Shown: positions 28,576 through 37,458, counted from the stretch's first letter. The stretch is DNA of 64,000 bases from Mucilaginibacter sp. SMC90 (GCF_022811725.1 NZ_CP094527.1:6820001-6884000); one strand, 5' to 3'. Notes: generated by a model not told the origin, from the sequence alone. Made by a program: numbers and translations.

Positions 28576-28658
28576 AAGTCTTGAGTCGGAAGTACTAAGT
28601 ATTAAGTTAAAATCTTTTCACTTGGTACTTCTGACTTAATACTTTAGACTTAATACTT
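28576..28658. repeat. Imperfect palindrome (family E, 'agtcggaagtactaag') between ilvC and leuC
   Basis: Arms 28576-28608 and 28620-28658 are inverted copies made from words such as GAGTCGGAAGTACTAAGT and their complements, with an 11-nt centre. It fills the entire ilvC-leuC gap. A relative with the same GTCGGAAGT core lies at 51861-51960 in the respiratory cluster. Confidence 0.75.
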
Positions 28659-28664
28659 AAAAAA

Positions 28665-30083
28665 ATGGGACAAACATTATTTGATAAGATCTGGGATGCG
28701 CACGTCGTCAGTAGCAATGAGGGCTTTCCGGATATTTTATACATCGATACACATTTCATTCACGAAGTAACCAGTCCGCAGGCATTTGATGGTTTGCGTA
28801 CAAGGGGGTTACCCGTTTTCAGGCCAAAACAAACAGTGGCCACTGCCGATCACAACGTTCCAACCATTGATCAGCACCTCCCCATTAAAGAAGAACTTTC
28901 ACGCTACCAGGTAGATATGCTCACTAAAAACTGTGCAGCATTCGGCATCGAGCTTTACGGCTTGGGCCACCCATACCAGGGTATCGTTCACGTTATAGGC
29001 CCCGAGCTGGGCATCACCCGTCCGGGTGGTACTTATGTTTGCGGCGACAGTCACACTTCAACCCACGGCGCTTTTGGTGCCATTGCCTTTGGTATTGGTA
29101 CATCGCAGGTTGAGCAGGTGTTGGCTACACAATGTTTACTGCAATCGCGCCCTAAAAGGATGAAGATTGAAGTAAACGGCAAATTACAAAAAGGCGTTGG
29201 CGCAAAGGATATCATCCTTTACATCATTTCGCAGATCTCGGCTGCCGGTGGTACCGGCTATGCTGTTGAATATGCCGGCGATACCATTCGCTCACTAAGC
29301 ATGGAAGGCCGTATGACCATCTGCAACATGAGCATCGAAATGGGTGCCCGTTGCGGTTTGATCGCACCCGACGAAACAACTATTGAATATGTAAAAGGCC
29401 GCGAATTTGCCCCTAAAGGCGAAGACTGGGATAAGGCCGTAGCTTACTGGAAAACTTTATACTCTGATGCTGATGCATCTTTTGATGAAGTGTTATCCTT
29501 TAAAGCCGAAGATATTGAGCCGATGATCACCTACGGAACCAATCCGGGTATGGGCATCGGTGTTACACAACACGTTCCTGAAACTGCTTCATTTGAGGCC
29601 AAAGAGCAGGGATCATACAAAAAAGCCCTTGATTACATGGGCCTGCATGATGATGAAACACTATTGGGCAAACCAATTGATTACGTATTCATCGGCAGCT
29701 GCACCAACTCGCGTATTGAAGACCTGCGCCAGGTAGCCGAGTTTGTAAAAGGCAAACACAAAGCTGATAATGTTACCGTATGGGTAGTTCCCGGCTCCAA
29801 ACAAGTACAGCAGCAAGCCATTGCCGAAGGACTGGACAAAATATTTAACGAAGCCGGTTTCCCGCTCCGCGAACCAGGTTGCAGCGCATGCCTTGGCATG
29901 AACGAAGACAAGATCCCGGCAGGTAAATACTGCGTATCAACCTCAAACAGAAACTTTGAAGGAAGGCAAGGCCCTAACAGCCGTACTTTCCTTGCCAGCC
30001 CGCTTACTGCGGCCGCAAGTGCGATTACAGGGGTGGTTACGGATATCCGCACCTTTCTGAAGGAAGAGGAATTAGTAAGTTAA
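28665..30083 (+). CDS. leuC: 3-isopropylmalate dehydratase, large subunit
   Basis: A 472-residue aconitase-family subunit that, with LeuD, converts 2- to 3-isopropylmalate. The 4Fe-4S ligands are in [13 protein letters not shown] (first Cys) and in GCSACLGMN (the CxxC pair). [27 protein letters not shown] and the C-terminal [11 protein letters not shown] are diagnostic for LeuC. The partner gene leuD is unusually separated by a repeat and a monooxygenase-fold gene, where most bacteria have leuC and leuD adjacent. Confidence 0.97.
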   Translation: MGQTLFDKIWDAHVVSSNEGFPDILYIDTHFIHEVTSPQAFDGLRTRGLPVFRPKQTVATADHNVPTIDQHLPIKEELSRYQVDMLTKNCAAFGIELYGLGHPYQGIVHVIGPELGITRPGGTYVCGDSHTSTHGAFGAIAFGIGTSQVEQVLATQCLLQSRPKRMKIEVNGKLQKGVGAKDIILYIISQISAAGGTGYAVEYAGDTIRSLSMEGRMTICNMSIEMGARCGLIAPDETTIEYVKGREFAPKGEDWDKAVAYWKTLYSDADASFDEVLSFKAEDIEPMITYGTNPGMGIGVTQHVPETASFEAKEQGSYKKALDYMGLHDDETLLGKPIDYVFIGSCTNSRIEDLRQVAEFVKGKHKADNVTVWVVPGSKQVQQQAIAEGLDKIFNEAGFPLREPGCSACLGMNEDKIPAGKYCVSTSNRNFEGRQGPNSRTFLASPLTAAASAITGVVTDIRTFLKEEELVS

Positions 30084-30112
30084 TAACCATCATTAAGAGG
30101 AGCGAAAACCAG

Positions 30113-30201
30113 TATGTCATTGCGAGCGTAGCGTGGCAATCGCATACTATACAGGGCGAACCTACAGAGTTCGCGATTGCTTCGTACCTCGCAATGACAT
30201 A
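30113..30201. repeat. Hairpin repeat, family A, inside the leuC-leuD interval
   Basis: Arms near 30113-30143 and 30173-30201 are inverted copies of TATGTCATTGCGAG and CTCGCAATGACATA with an imperfect inner part. The loop region carries words shared with the copy at 37302-37359 (CAGGGCGAACC). This copy lies between co-directional genes and is part of the operon message. Confidence 0.85.
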
Positions 30202-30215
30202 GGTAGAGAAAACAA

Positions 30216-30551
30216 ATGATACTCGAAGTAGCCATACTTAACGTAATCCCCGGCAAAGAAGATGCCTTTGTCGAAGCATTTTCAAAAGCCCGGGACATCA
30301 TAGCAAAAATGGCAGGCCATATCTCACATCAACTTAAAAGATGTGTAGAAAATAAAAGCCAGTTTGTTTTACTGGTTGAGTGGGAAAAACTCACCGACCA
30401 TACAGTAGGCTTCAGAGGATCAAAAGAATACCAGGAGTGGAAAGGATTACTACATCATTTTTATGATCCTTTCCCAACTGTTGAACATTATACAGACATT
30501 GAGTTGGAGGGTTCAAATTCTCATATCTCATATCTAACATCTCAAATCTAA
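30216..30551 (+). CDS. Antibiotic biosynthesis monooxygenase (ABM) domain protein
   Basis: A 111-residue dimeric ferredoxin-like alpha+beta barrel protein. [25 protein letters not shown] is the typical first strand and helix, followed by [30 protein letters not shown]. Related proteins are quinol monooxygenases (YgiN) or small cofactor-free oxygenases, and many have no known function. The last ~12 residues ([12 protein letters not shown]) are encoded by a family C short-word repeat, so the original stop was probably lost to a repeat. It sits between leuC and leuD, but no role in leucine synthesis is known. Confidence 0.8.
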   Translation: MILEVAILNVIPGKEDAFVEAFSKARDIIAKMAGHISHQLKRCVENKSQFVLLVEWEKLTDHTVGFRGSKEYQEWKGLLHHFYDPFPTVEHYTDIELEGSNSHISYLTSQI

Positions 30552-30556
30552 AAAAG

Positions 30557-31147
30557 ATGGCAACTAAAATATTTAAACACATTCAAACCAGCGTGGTGCC
30601 TTTGCCTATCGAAAACATCGATACGGATCAAATTATCCCTGCAAGGTTTTTGAAAGCCACTACTCGCGATGGTTTTGGTAATAACTTATTCCGCGATTGG
30701 CGTTTTGATGGCGACGATAATCCTAAACAGGATTTCGTGCTTAACAACCCAAACTACAGCGGAAAGATCCTGGTTGCCGGCAAAAACTTCGGTTGCGGCA
30801 GTAGTCGCGAGCATGCTGCCTGGGCCATTGCCGATTATGGCTTTGATGCTGTGGTAAGCAGCTTCTTCGCCGATATTTTTAAAGGCAACGCGCTTAACAA
30901 CGGTTTGCTACCGGTGCAGGTAAGCGAAGATTTTTTAAAGAAGATCTTCGATGCCGTTTATGCAGATGAGCACGCCATAGTTGAGATTGACCTGGTTGAT
31001 CAGTTCATCAAAATAGTAGCAACAGGCGAACAGGAAAGCTTCGAGGTTAACCCCTACAAAAAAGCCTGCATGACCAACGGTTACGATGATATCGACTACA
31101 TCCTGAGTAAAAAGGACGAAATAGCCGAATTTGAGTTAGCGAGGTAA
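30557..31147 (+). CDS. leuD: 3-isopropylmalate dehydratase, small subunit
   Basis: A 196-residue swivel-domain subunit of isopropylmalate isomerase. Diagnostic motifs are [17 protein letters not shown] at about residue 17 and the substrate-binding [17 protein letters not shown] at about 75-91. The C-terminal [18 protein letters not shown] is also typical. The length matches the family (about 200). It follows the ABM-domain gene after 5 nt and is followed by a repeat array. It needs LeuC, encoded about 470 nt upstream. Confidence 0.97.
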   Translation: MATKIFKHIQTSVVPLPIENIDTDQIIPARFLKATTRDGFGNNLFRDWRFDGDDNPKQDFVLNNPNYSGKILVAGKNFGCGSSREHAAWAIADYGFDAVVSSFFADIFKGNALNNGLLPVQVSEDFLKKIFDAVYADEHAIVEIDLVDQFIKIVATGEQESFEVNPYKKACMTNGYDDIDYILSKKDEIAEFELAR

Positions 31148-31262
31148 AAGGCGAAAGGTTAAAGGCAAAAGGTAAGAGAGATCAAAAAATGACTCAATGA
31201 CCTAATGACGCGAAGCTAATGAACAGACAAGCCCAATGAACTAATGAACCAGTGAACTAATG
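31148..31262. repeat. Short-word array (family F, 'aatgaactaatgaacc') upstream of a methyltransferase
   Basis: After AGGCGAAAGGTTAAAGGC words, the gap contains near-tandem copies of ACTCAATGACCTAATGA, CAATGAACTAATGAACC and AGTGAACTAATGAACC. The last copy supplies the ATG start of the next gene. The same word family precedes ftcD at 39151-39180 (minus strand). Confidence 0.65.
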
Positions 31263-32054
31263 AACCAAAAACACATCCAGAGAGAAGGTAAAGGTACTGC
31301 CAAGTTATTTGACGAACGGAGTTTAGCGAATGATTATGCAACCCTTGCCCCCCTGCTCAAACCAGGCCTGAAGGTGCTGGATGTGGGTTGCGGTACAGGC
31401 GCTATCTCTAAAGATATTGCTGCATTAGTTGGTGAAAGCGGTCATGTTACGGGCATTGATAACACCGAATATTTTATCCAGAGCGGTAAGGAAACTTATG
31501 CTTCAGTTCAAAATATGGAGTTGATCTATACCGACCTGTTCAGCTTTGCGCCGGAGGAAAATTACGACCTTATTGTTTCGGCAAGGGTATTACAATGGTT
31601 GAACAATCCGGTTGAGGCTTTGAAAAAAATGTATTCGCTGTTAAAACCTGGTGGTACAGTGTCCATTTTGGATTATAACCACGAAGCTTTGGAATGGCAA
31701 CCGCAACCGCCCGCAAGCATGCAGCGCTTTTATGCTACCTTTTTAAGGTGGCGGGGCGATGCCGGCATGAACAATCATATTGCCGAAGACCTGCCCGAAT
31801 ATTTGCAGGAAGCAGGCTTTACTGGGATCGAGGTTTTTAATGCCGATGAAGTTTACCAAAAAGGTGAAGCAAACTTTGTACACAAAGCAGGCATCTGGGC
31901 AAAAGTAGCCCAGTCAAAGCAAATGGTTGAGGAAGGCTATATTGATGATGAATCGCGCCTGCTGGCTATTGATGAGTATACCCAATGGGTAGAAAACGAC
32001 GCTGAGCAAATGGTGATGAAACTAAAAGAAGTACGCGGCGTAAAACCCGAATAA
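31260..32054 (+). CDS. SAM-dependent methyltransferase inside the leu operon (copy 1)
   Basis: A 264-residue class I methyltransferase. Motif I VLDVGCGTGAISKDIA is at residues ~39-54, VTGIDNT is the motif II acidic position, and SARVLQWLNNPVEALKKM near 105 and LLKPGGTVSILDYNHEAL follow. The core resembles UbiE/Tam-type small-molecule enzymes. It sits between leuD and leuB, in the same direction. The reading frame begins within a word repeat. Its substrate is unknown. A carboxylate of the leucine pathway is an attractive but unproven guess, because yeast Tmt1 methylates 3-isopropylmalate. Confidence 0.8.
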   Translation: MNQKHIQREGKGTAKLFDERSLANDYATLAPLLKPGLKVLDVGCGTGAISKDIAALVGESGHVTGIDNTEYFIQSGKETYASVQNMELIYTDLFSFAPEENYDLIVSARVLQWLNNPVEALKKMYSLLKPGGTVSILDYNHEALEWQPQPPASMQRFYATFLRWRGDAGMNNHIAEDLPEYLQEAGFTGIEVFNADEVYQKGEANFVHKAGIWAKVAQSKQMVEEGYIDDESRLLAIDEYTQWVENDAEQMVMKLKEVRGVKPE

Positions 32055-32106
32055 ATAAAACATCTATAAAACAAAAACACCGCTGCCTATGGCAGCGACA
32101 AGGGTT

Positions 32107-33183
32107 ATGGGAATTAAAAAACACATTTTAGTAATACCCGGCGACGGGATAGGCCCCGAGGTTACCACCTGGGGTAAAGCAGTTTTAGAAAAGATAGGTC
32201 AGGATCATGGCCACGAATTTACTTTCGACGAAGCCCTGATGGGCCACGCCGGTATCGAAGCAACCGGTAACCCGCTGCCTGACGAAACACTGGCTAAAGC
32301 TAAAGCAAGCGATGCTATCCTGTTTGGCGCTATCGGTCACATCAAGTATGATAATGATCCTTCGGCAAAAGTTCGTCCGGAGCAAGGGTTGTTAAAGATC
32401 CGTAAAGAGCTTGGCCTTTATGCTAACCTGCGCCCTATTATGTTGTTTGATGAGCTTCTGGATGCGTCAAGCCTTAAGCCCGAGATATTGAAAGGTACCG
32501 ATATCCTTTTCTTCCGCGAACTAACCGGCGACGTTTACTTCGGAGAGAAAAAACGCAGTGAAGACCGCAATACAGCATCTGACCTGATGATCTATTCACG
32601 TTACGAAGTTGAGCGTATCGCTATCAAAGCTTACGAAGCAGCCCGTGTACGCGGTAAAAGGTTATGCTCTGTTGATAAAGCAAACGTACTGGAAGCGTCA
32701 CGCTTATGGCGCGAGGTAGTACAGGAAATTGCGAAACAATACCCTGATGTTGAAACCGAGCACATGTTTATTGACAATGCAGCCATGCAGCTGGTTAAAA
32801 ACCCTAAAAAGTTTGATGTGGTATTAACTGCCAACCTTTTTGGCGATATCCTTACCGACGAGGCATCACAAATTGCAGGTTCGATGGGGATGCTGGCCTC
32901 GGCTTCGGTAGGTGATGGTACAGGATTTTTTGAGCCAATCCACGGTTCGGCACACGATATTGCCGGTCAGGATAAAGCAAATCCGCTGGCCTCTATCCTA
33001 TCGGTTGCCCTGATGCTTGAAATAAGCTTCGGCCTTAAAGAGGAAGCTAAAAAGATTACGGATGCCATTGATAAAACGCTTAAAGACGGCTACCGCACCG
33101 GCGATATCGCTGATGCCAATACCGACAAAGCCAAAATTTTAGGCACTACGGCAATGGGCCAAAAAGTGCTTGAATATTTATAG
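32107..33183 (+). CDS. leuB: 3-isopropylmalate dehydrogenase
   Basis: A 358-residue NAD-dependent beta-decarboxylating dehydrogenase, converting 3-isopropylmalate to 2-oxoisocaproate. Visible motifs are HILVIPGDGIGPEVT at the N-terminus, the Arg-rich substrate loop KIRKELGLYANLRP, the metal-ligand strand LTANLFGDILTDEASQIAGSMGMLAS, and GTGFFEPIHGSAHDIAGQDKANP for NAD. The start MGIKKHILVIPG at 32107 is preferred to the ATG at 32089 because it fits the family's N-terminus. The upstream alternative adds six residues (MAATRV). Confidence 0.97.
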   Translation: MGIKKHILVIPGDGIGPEVTTWGKAVLEKIGQDHGHEFTFDEALMGHAGIEATGNPLPDETLAKAKASDAILFGAIGHIKYDNDPSAKVRPEQGLLKIRKELGLYANLRPIMLFDELLDASSLKPEILKGTDILFFRELTGDVYFGEKKRSEDRNTASDLMIYSRYEVERIAIKAYEAARVRGKRLCSVDKANVLEASRLWREVVQEIAKQYPDVETEHMFIDNAAMQLVKNPKKFDVVLTANLFGDILTDEASQIAGSMGMLASASVGDGTGFFEPIHGSAHDIAGQDKANPLASILSVALMLEISFGLKEEAKKITDAIDKTLKDGYRTGDIADANTDKAKILGTTAMGQKVLEYL

Positions 33184-33198
33184 TAGATAGTTATTGTG

Positions 33199-33582
33199 AT
33201 GATGACAAAGTTCAGCATCTTCATGATGATATTGTTCCTCTTCTGTGGCTATGGAGTCAATAACGGAGGAGGCACATTTGCTTTCATTGAGGTGCTGATG
33301 GCCATGAGCATGGATGATAACGAAAAGCTCGAAAACCTGGTGCTATTATTTGCGATAGCAGGACAGATAGCCGGCGTTTATGCCATCATCCGCTCAAACA
33401 ACAAACTGATGCTATGGGCGATTATAGCTTTGAGCCTGGTGGTAATAATTGTAACTGCTGCTTCGGCTGATGCCATTGGCAAGGTAATTTGGGTGAATAG
33501 CTTTTTTGTGTTGTGTGCAATAACCTATGTGTTAACGTACTTCAGGAACAAAAACAAAGAAGAAATCGTTATATCTAATTGA
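33199..33582 (+). CDS. Small membrane protein of unknown function
   Basis: About 127 residues with four likely hydrophobic segments: near residues 4-18, 44-62, 69-89 and 95-115, ending in the basic tail RNKNKEEIVISN. The reading frame starts GTG ATG ATG (33196), and the ATG at 33199 or 33202 is the likely start. It lies 15 nt after leuB on the same strand, and is therefore probably co-transcribed. I recognise no family. It could be a membrane scaffold or transporter subunit, but nothing in the sequence decides this. Confidence 0.6.
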   Translation: MMTKFSIFMMILFLFCGYGVNNGGGTFAFIEVLMAMSMDDNEKLENLVLLFAIAGQIAGVYAIIRSNNKLMLWAIIALSLVVIIVTAASADAIGKVIWVNSFFVLCAITYVLTYFRNKNKEEIVISN

Positions 33583-33616
33583 GATAACGGGATAATAAAA
33601 AGTGCCCGCGCTTTTA

Positions 33617-33776
33617 AATTCCCCTCTTGAGAGGGGGCGCGGAGGAAACGAGCGAAAGCAGGGGTGTGTTATGCAAGCGATAAGCAAAATGTAGAAACAC
33701 ACCCCTCCACCCCTCTCAAGAGGGGAACCGCACGAATCCAGGGCTCTTTTAAGCTAAAGACCCTCCCAAGGGAGGG
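33617..33776. repeat. Inverted repeat (family G, 'cccctcttgagagggg')
   Basis: Left arm 33617-33670 contains TTCCCCTCTTGAGAGGGGG and AGGGGTGTGTT; right arm 33696-33728 contains AACACACCCCTCC and CCCCTCTCAAGAGGGG. Each CCCCTCTTGAGAGGGG is itself a palindrome. A third palindrome, CCCTCC-CAAG-GGAGGG, lies at 33761-33776. The element fills most of the gap before the second methyltransferase. Confidence 0.8.
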
Positions 33777-33787
33777 AACTAAAAAAA

Positions 33788-33870
33788 GTAATCGGCGAAA
33801 TCATCAATCAATTGGTGAAATCCCAAAAACAAAAATCGGTGTAATCAAAAAATCATCGGTGTAATCATAG
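33788..33870. repeat. Short-word array (family D) before the second methyltransferase
   Basis: Words AATCGGCGAAATCATC, AATTGGTGAAATCCC, ATCGGTGTAATCA and ATCATCGGTGTAATC follow one another up to the start codon at 33877. They are the same word type as in the ilvN-ilvC gap (27306-27510). Confidence 0.65.
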
Positions 33871-33876
33871 AAAACA

Positions 33877-34635
33877 ATGAAATGGAACGCTGATTTATAC
33901 GACCAAAAGCATGCCTTCGTATTTAAATACGGTGAGGATGTGCTTGAGTTTTTGGATGTGAAACCTGGTGAGCGCATCCTTGACCTGGGTTGCGGCACAG
34001 GCCATTTAACTAAACAAATACAAGATAAAGGTGCCATTGTAAAAGGCACTGATTACTCGCCCGAAATGATAGCCCAGGCTAAGCAACTTTACCCGGATGT
34101 TGATTTCGCGGTGGAGAATGCTGCTGATTTTTTCACTGATGAAAAGTACGATGCCGTTTTTTCAAACGCGGCTTTGCATTGGGTACTTGATGCTAACGGC
34201 GCAATCCGTAGTGTGTTTAACAGTCTAAAAAAAGGCGGCAGGTTTGTGGCCGAAATGGGAGGCAAAGGCAATGTTGAGCGGCTGATAGATGCCACTAAAC
34301 AGGTACTGCATAATCATGGTTACAATGAAAAGGCTGACACCAAAGTTTGGTACTTCCCTTCGGTAGGCGAATACACAACCAAACTGGAAGAACACGGATT
34401 TAGGGTAACTTACGTTATTCATTATGACCGTAAAACACCGCTTCAGGATGGCGACCAGGGCGTTGCCAAATGGGTTACTATGTTTGGTGCGCAATTTTTA
34501 GATGGCATCCTGGCAGAGGAAAAAGAACAGATCCTGGCTGAGATCACCAAAAAACTCGAGCCTTTTTATAATGAGAATGGCCAATGGTATGCCGATTATA
34601 AAAGGCTCAGGTTTATCGCTATAAAAGAGATTTGA
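33877..34635 (+). CDS. SAM-dependent methyltransferase, Tam-like (copy 2)
   Basis: A 252-residue class I methyltransferase. The N-terminal WNADLYDQKHAFVFKYGEDVLEFL is followed by motif I ILDLGCGTGHLTKQIQ at about residues 33-48. KGTDYSPEMIAQAK and VFSNAALHWVLDANGAIRSVF come next, with the segment HW typical of trans-aconitate methyltransferase and related enzymes. A KKGGRFVAEMGGKGN segment and a variable helical C-terminus complete the fold. It sits between the small membrane protein and leuA. Together with copy 1 it makes two unlinked methyltransferases in one biosynthetic operon. Confidence 0.82.
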   Translation: MKWNADLYDQKHAFVFKYGEDVLEFLDVKPGERILDLGCGTGHLTKQIQDKGAIVKGTDYSPEMIAQAKQLYPDVDFAVENAADFFTDEKYDAVFSNAALHWVLDANGAIRSVFNSLKKGGRFVAEMGGKGNVERLIDATKQVLHNHGYNEKADTKVWYFPSVGEYTTKLEEHGFRVTYVIHYDRKTPLQDGDQGVAKWVTMFGAQFLDGILAEEKEQILAEITKKLEPFYNENGQWYADYKRLRFIAIKEI

Positions 34636-34833
34636 AACGTGAGATTTGAGATATGAGATTTTTTTCTCTAACTTGAATATTCGCTATTTCAAATAGTTAT
34701 AAAATAAAATACAAACAGATGAAAAAAGGATTCATATATCCTATACAACATCTCAAACTAAAATAAAAAACAATTGATAGAGGGTAAGAGTCTCAAAGCT
34801 CATATCTAACATCACAAATCAAAATAAAAAGAT
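34636..34833. repeat. Short-word array (family C) between methyltransferase and leuA
   Basis: The 198-nt gap has no gene. It begins GTGAGATTTGAGATATGAGA (from 34639) and ends with AAGCTCATATCTAACATCAC (from 34797) before the leuA start at 34834. These are the same words, in both orientations, as in the atpD-atpC gap. The middle is AT-rich with no clear structure. Confidence 0.55.
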
Positions 34834-36000
34834 ATGTTACACGATCCCAACCGCGTTTATGTTTTTGATACTACGCTCCGCGATGGCGAGCAGGTACCGG
34901 GTTGCCAGTTAACAACCCCCGAAAAGATTGAGATAGCTAAGGAACTGGAACTACTGGGCGTGGATATCATTGAAGCAGGTTTCCCGGTTTCAAGCCCGGG
35001 CGATTTCCAAAGCGTTGTTGAAATTTCAAAAGCTGTAAAAGAGCCAACTGTTTGCGCGCTTACCCGTGCCAACAAAGGTGATATCGATGCAGCTGTAGCA
35101 TCTCTGCAATATGCAAAACGTCCGCGCATCCATACGGGTATCGGTTCGTCTGATATGCACATCAAGCATAAATTCAACAGTACCCGCGAAGAGATTTTAG
35201 AGCGAGCCGTTGAAGCTGTTAAATACGCTAAAAAATCTGTCGAGGATATCGAATTTTATGCCGAAGATGCCGGCAGGGCAGATGTGGTTTACCTTGCGCA
35301 AATGGTTGAGGCCGTTATCGCCGCCGGTGCTACTGTAGTAAACATTCCGGATACCAACGGCTATTGCCTGCCTGATCAATACGGCAGCAAGATCAAATTT
35401 TTGAAAGAGAACGTTAAAAATATTGATAAGGCTATCATCTCCGTTCATTGCCATAATGACCTTGGTTTGGCTACCGCCAACTCTATCGCCGGTTTACAGA
35501 ACGGTGCCCGCCAGATTGAAGGTACCATCAATGGTATCGGCGAGCGCGCAGGTAACACTTCTATCGAAGAAGTGGTGATGATCCTGAAAACGCATCAAAC
35601 CTTAGGTTTGCATACCAACATCGATTCTAAAAGATTCTATGAATTAAGCCAGATGATTCGTACGCAAATGCGGATGCCTGTACAGCCTAACAAGGCTATT
35701 GTTGGTGCAAATGCTTTTGCCCACAGCTCAGGCATTCACCAGGATGGCTTTTTGAAAATGCGTGAAAATTATGAGATCATTCGTCCTGAAGATGTAGGCT
35801 TTCCGAGCGCCACAATAGTGCTAACCGCGCGCAGCGGCAGGCATGCTCTGAAGTTCCATCTGGAACGTTTAGGCTTCAGTTTAGATAAGGAAGAACTGGC
35901 CCAGGTATACAACAAATTTTTAACGCTTGCAGATGCCAAGCTTGATATAAACGACCAGGACCTGCAAGGCTTAATGGCCCACAGGCTGGTAAAGAACTAA
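34834..36000 (+). CDS. leuA: 2-isopropylmalate synthase, short form
   Basis: A 388-residue HMGL-like TIM-barrel enzyme that condenses 2-oxoisovalerate with acetyl-CoA. [17 protein letters not shown] carries the catalytic Arg-Asp and metal Asp, with [19 protein letters not shown] supplying the metal His pair. [14 protein letters not shown] and [18 protein letters not shown] close the barrel and lid. The protein stops at about 388 residues, where E. coli LeuA continues for about 135 more as the leucine-binding regulatory domain. Feedback control by this domain therefore seems absent. ilvA begins 2 nt after the stop. Confidence 0.95.
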   Translation: MLHDPNRVYVFDTTLRDGEQVPGCQLTTPEKIEIAKELELLGVDIIEAGFPVSSPGDFQSVVEISKAVKEPTVCALTRANKGDIDAAVASLQYAKRPRIHTGIGSSDMHIKHKFNSTREEILERAVEAVKYAKKSVEDIEFYAEDAGRADVVYLAQMVEAVIAAGATVVNIPDTNGYCLPDQYGSKIKFLKENVKNIDKAIISVHCHNDLGLATANSIAGLQNGARQIEGTINGIGERAGNTSIEEVVMILKTHQTLGLHTNIDSKRFYELSQMIRTQMRMPVQPNKAIVGANAFAHSSGIHQDGFLKMRENYEIIRPEDVGFPSATIVLTARSGRHALKFHLERLGFSLDKEELAQVYNKFLTLADAKLDINDQDLQGLMAHRLVKN

Positions 36001-36002
36001 CA

Positions 36003-37253
36003 ATGGAAACTGACACAAAAAGCCAGCTTGATTTTGAAGCGGCATATGAGCGGATAAAGGACGTTGTGAAACGCACTCCGCTGCAATATAACGCCGGTCT
36101 TTCGGCAAAATATGAATGTGATGTTTATTTAAAACGCGAAGACCTGCAGGTCGTTCGCTCCTATAAGTTGCGCGGCGCATACAACATGATCAGTCAGTTA
36201 AATGACGATGAATTGAGCCGCGGCGTAGTTTGCGCCAGTGCGGGTAACCATGCTCAGGGCGTAGCCTTTTCGTGTAATAAAAAGAATATCAAAGGCGTAA
36301 TTTTTATGCCCGAGATTACCCCCAAACAAAAGGTTAAACAAACCGCTATGTTTGGTAACGGTAATATAGAGATTGTGCTTACAGGCGATACTTTTGATGA
36401 TTGCCTGGCCGAAGCGCTCATTTACACCGAAAAAAACAAGATGACTTTCATCCCTCCTTTTGATGACTACCGCGTTATTGAAGGCCAGGGAACCGTAGGT
36501 GTTGAGATACTGCAGGACCTGCCAGATGTTGAAGTCGCGATTATGCCCATCGGCGGTGGCGGTTTTGCGTCGGGAACAGGTACTTATCTTAAAAACAATG
36601 TCCCAAATATCCATCTGATAGGCGTTGAGCCTGAAGGTGCCCCATCAATGCTGGGAGCTATAAACCATGGCAAACCCATTACATTAGATGAAATAGACCG
36701 CTTTGTTGACGGTGCTGCCGTTAAGCGTGTTGGAGCATTAACTTATGATATCTGTAAAGAGATCCTGAATGATATGCTACTGGTACCTGAAGGTAAAATT
36801 TGTACCACCATACTGAAACTTTACAACGAGGATGCCATAGTGGTTGAACCAGCCGGCGCATTATCTGTAGCTGCACTTGATGCCTGTAAAGAGCAGATCA
36901 AAGGTAAAAAGGTGGTTTGTATCATCAGCGGCGGTAATAATGATATTGCCCGGATGCAGGAGATCAAAGAAAAATCACTGCTGTACGAAGGCCTGAAACA
37001 TTACTTCATTGTTCGTTTCCCGCAGCGTCCAGGTGCTTTGAAACTGTTTGTGAATAGTGTATTAGGCCCTGGTGACGATATTACCCGTTTCGAGTTCATC
37101 AAAAAGAACGAGAAAGAAAACGGCCCGGCGCTGGTAGGTATTGAGCTAAAAAATGCCGAAGATTATCCTGCGCTATTACAGCGTATGCACGCGCACCGTT
37201 TCAATGTTATTGAATTGAATAAGGATCAGACTTTGTTTGAGTATTTGGTGTGA
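36003..37253 (+). CDS. ilvA: Threonine ammonia-lyase (threonine dehydratase)
   Basis: A 416-residue PLP enzyme producing 2-oxobutyrate, the isoleucine precursor. PLP Lys55 is in VRSYKLRGAYNMI, the glycine phosphate-binding loop is IGGGGFASGTG near 180-190, and the serine/threonine site is in ASAGNHAQGVA. The C-terminal domain (HYFIVRFPQRPGALKLFVN, FEFIKKNEKENGPALVGIEL) is an ACT-like regulatory domain. One such domain is present, where E. coli IlvA has two. It is the last gene of the operon and converges on ftcD. Confidence 0.96.
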   Translation: METDTKSQLDFEAAYERIKDVVKRTPLQYNAGLSAKYECDVYLKREDLQVVRSYKLRGAYNMISQLNDDELSRGVVCASAGNHAQGVAFSCNKKNIKGVIFMPEITPKQKVKQTAMFGNGNIEIVLTGDTFDDCLAEALIYTEKNKMTFIPPFDDYRVIEGQGTVGVEILQDLPDVEVAIMPIGGGGFASGTGTYLKNNVPNIHLIGVEPEGAPSMLGAINHGKPITLDEIDRFVDGAAVKRVGALTYDICKEILNDMLLVPEGKICTTILKLYNEDAIVVEPAGALSVAALDACKEQIKGKKVVCIISGGNNDIARMQEIKEKSLLYEGLKHYFIVRFPQRPGALKLFVNSVLGPGDDITRFEFIKKNEKENGPALVGIELKNAEDYPALLQRMHAHRFNVIELNKDQTLFEYLV

Positions 37254-37273
37254 TACACTAAGTTTCAAACTTA

Positions 37274-37458
37274 CCGTCATTGCGAGGCACGAAGCAATCC
37301 CCGATTTGCAGGTTTGTCCTGTATAGTTCGCGATTGCTTCGTTCCTCGCAATGACGTTTTAAAAAGAGCTTCGGCTACCCTAACCCGATTTGCAGGTTCG
37401 CCCTGTAAAGTTCGCGATTGCTTCGTTCCTCGCAATGACGTTTCGGGAAGCGCTTCCG
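37274..37458. repeat. Hairpin repeat family A with an 84-bp tandem unit reaching into ftcD
   Basis: Left arm 37274-37300 pairs with 37329-37359 across a 28-bp centre. The block 37302-37359 is repeated at 37386-37443 with an 84-bp period and near-identity. A further 84-bp step lines up the TAG and preceding codons of ftcD (37459) with a remnant at 37375. In that remnant, minus-strand codons read LQIGLG-stop, like the real end AKIGLG-stop. The element lies between the convergent ilvA and ftcD. Confidence 0.82.

Noticed and set aside
32089-32106. ATG at 32089 as the leuB start
   Set aside because: It adds six residues not seen in LeuB proteins; the ATG at 32107 starts at the conserved N-terminus.
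33664-33864. 66-residue frame in the gap before the second methyltransferase
   Set aside because: It is made of the family G and D repeats (THPSTPLKRG and similar) and has no conserved content.
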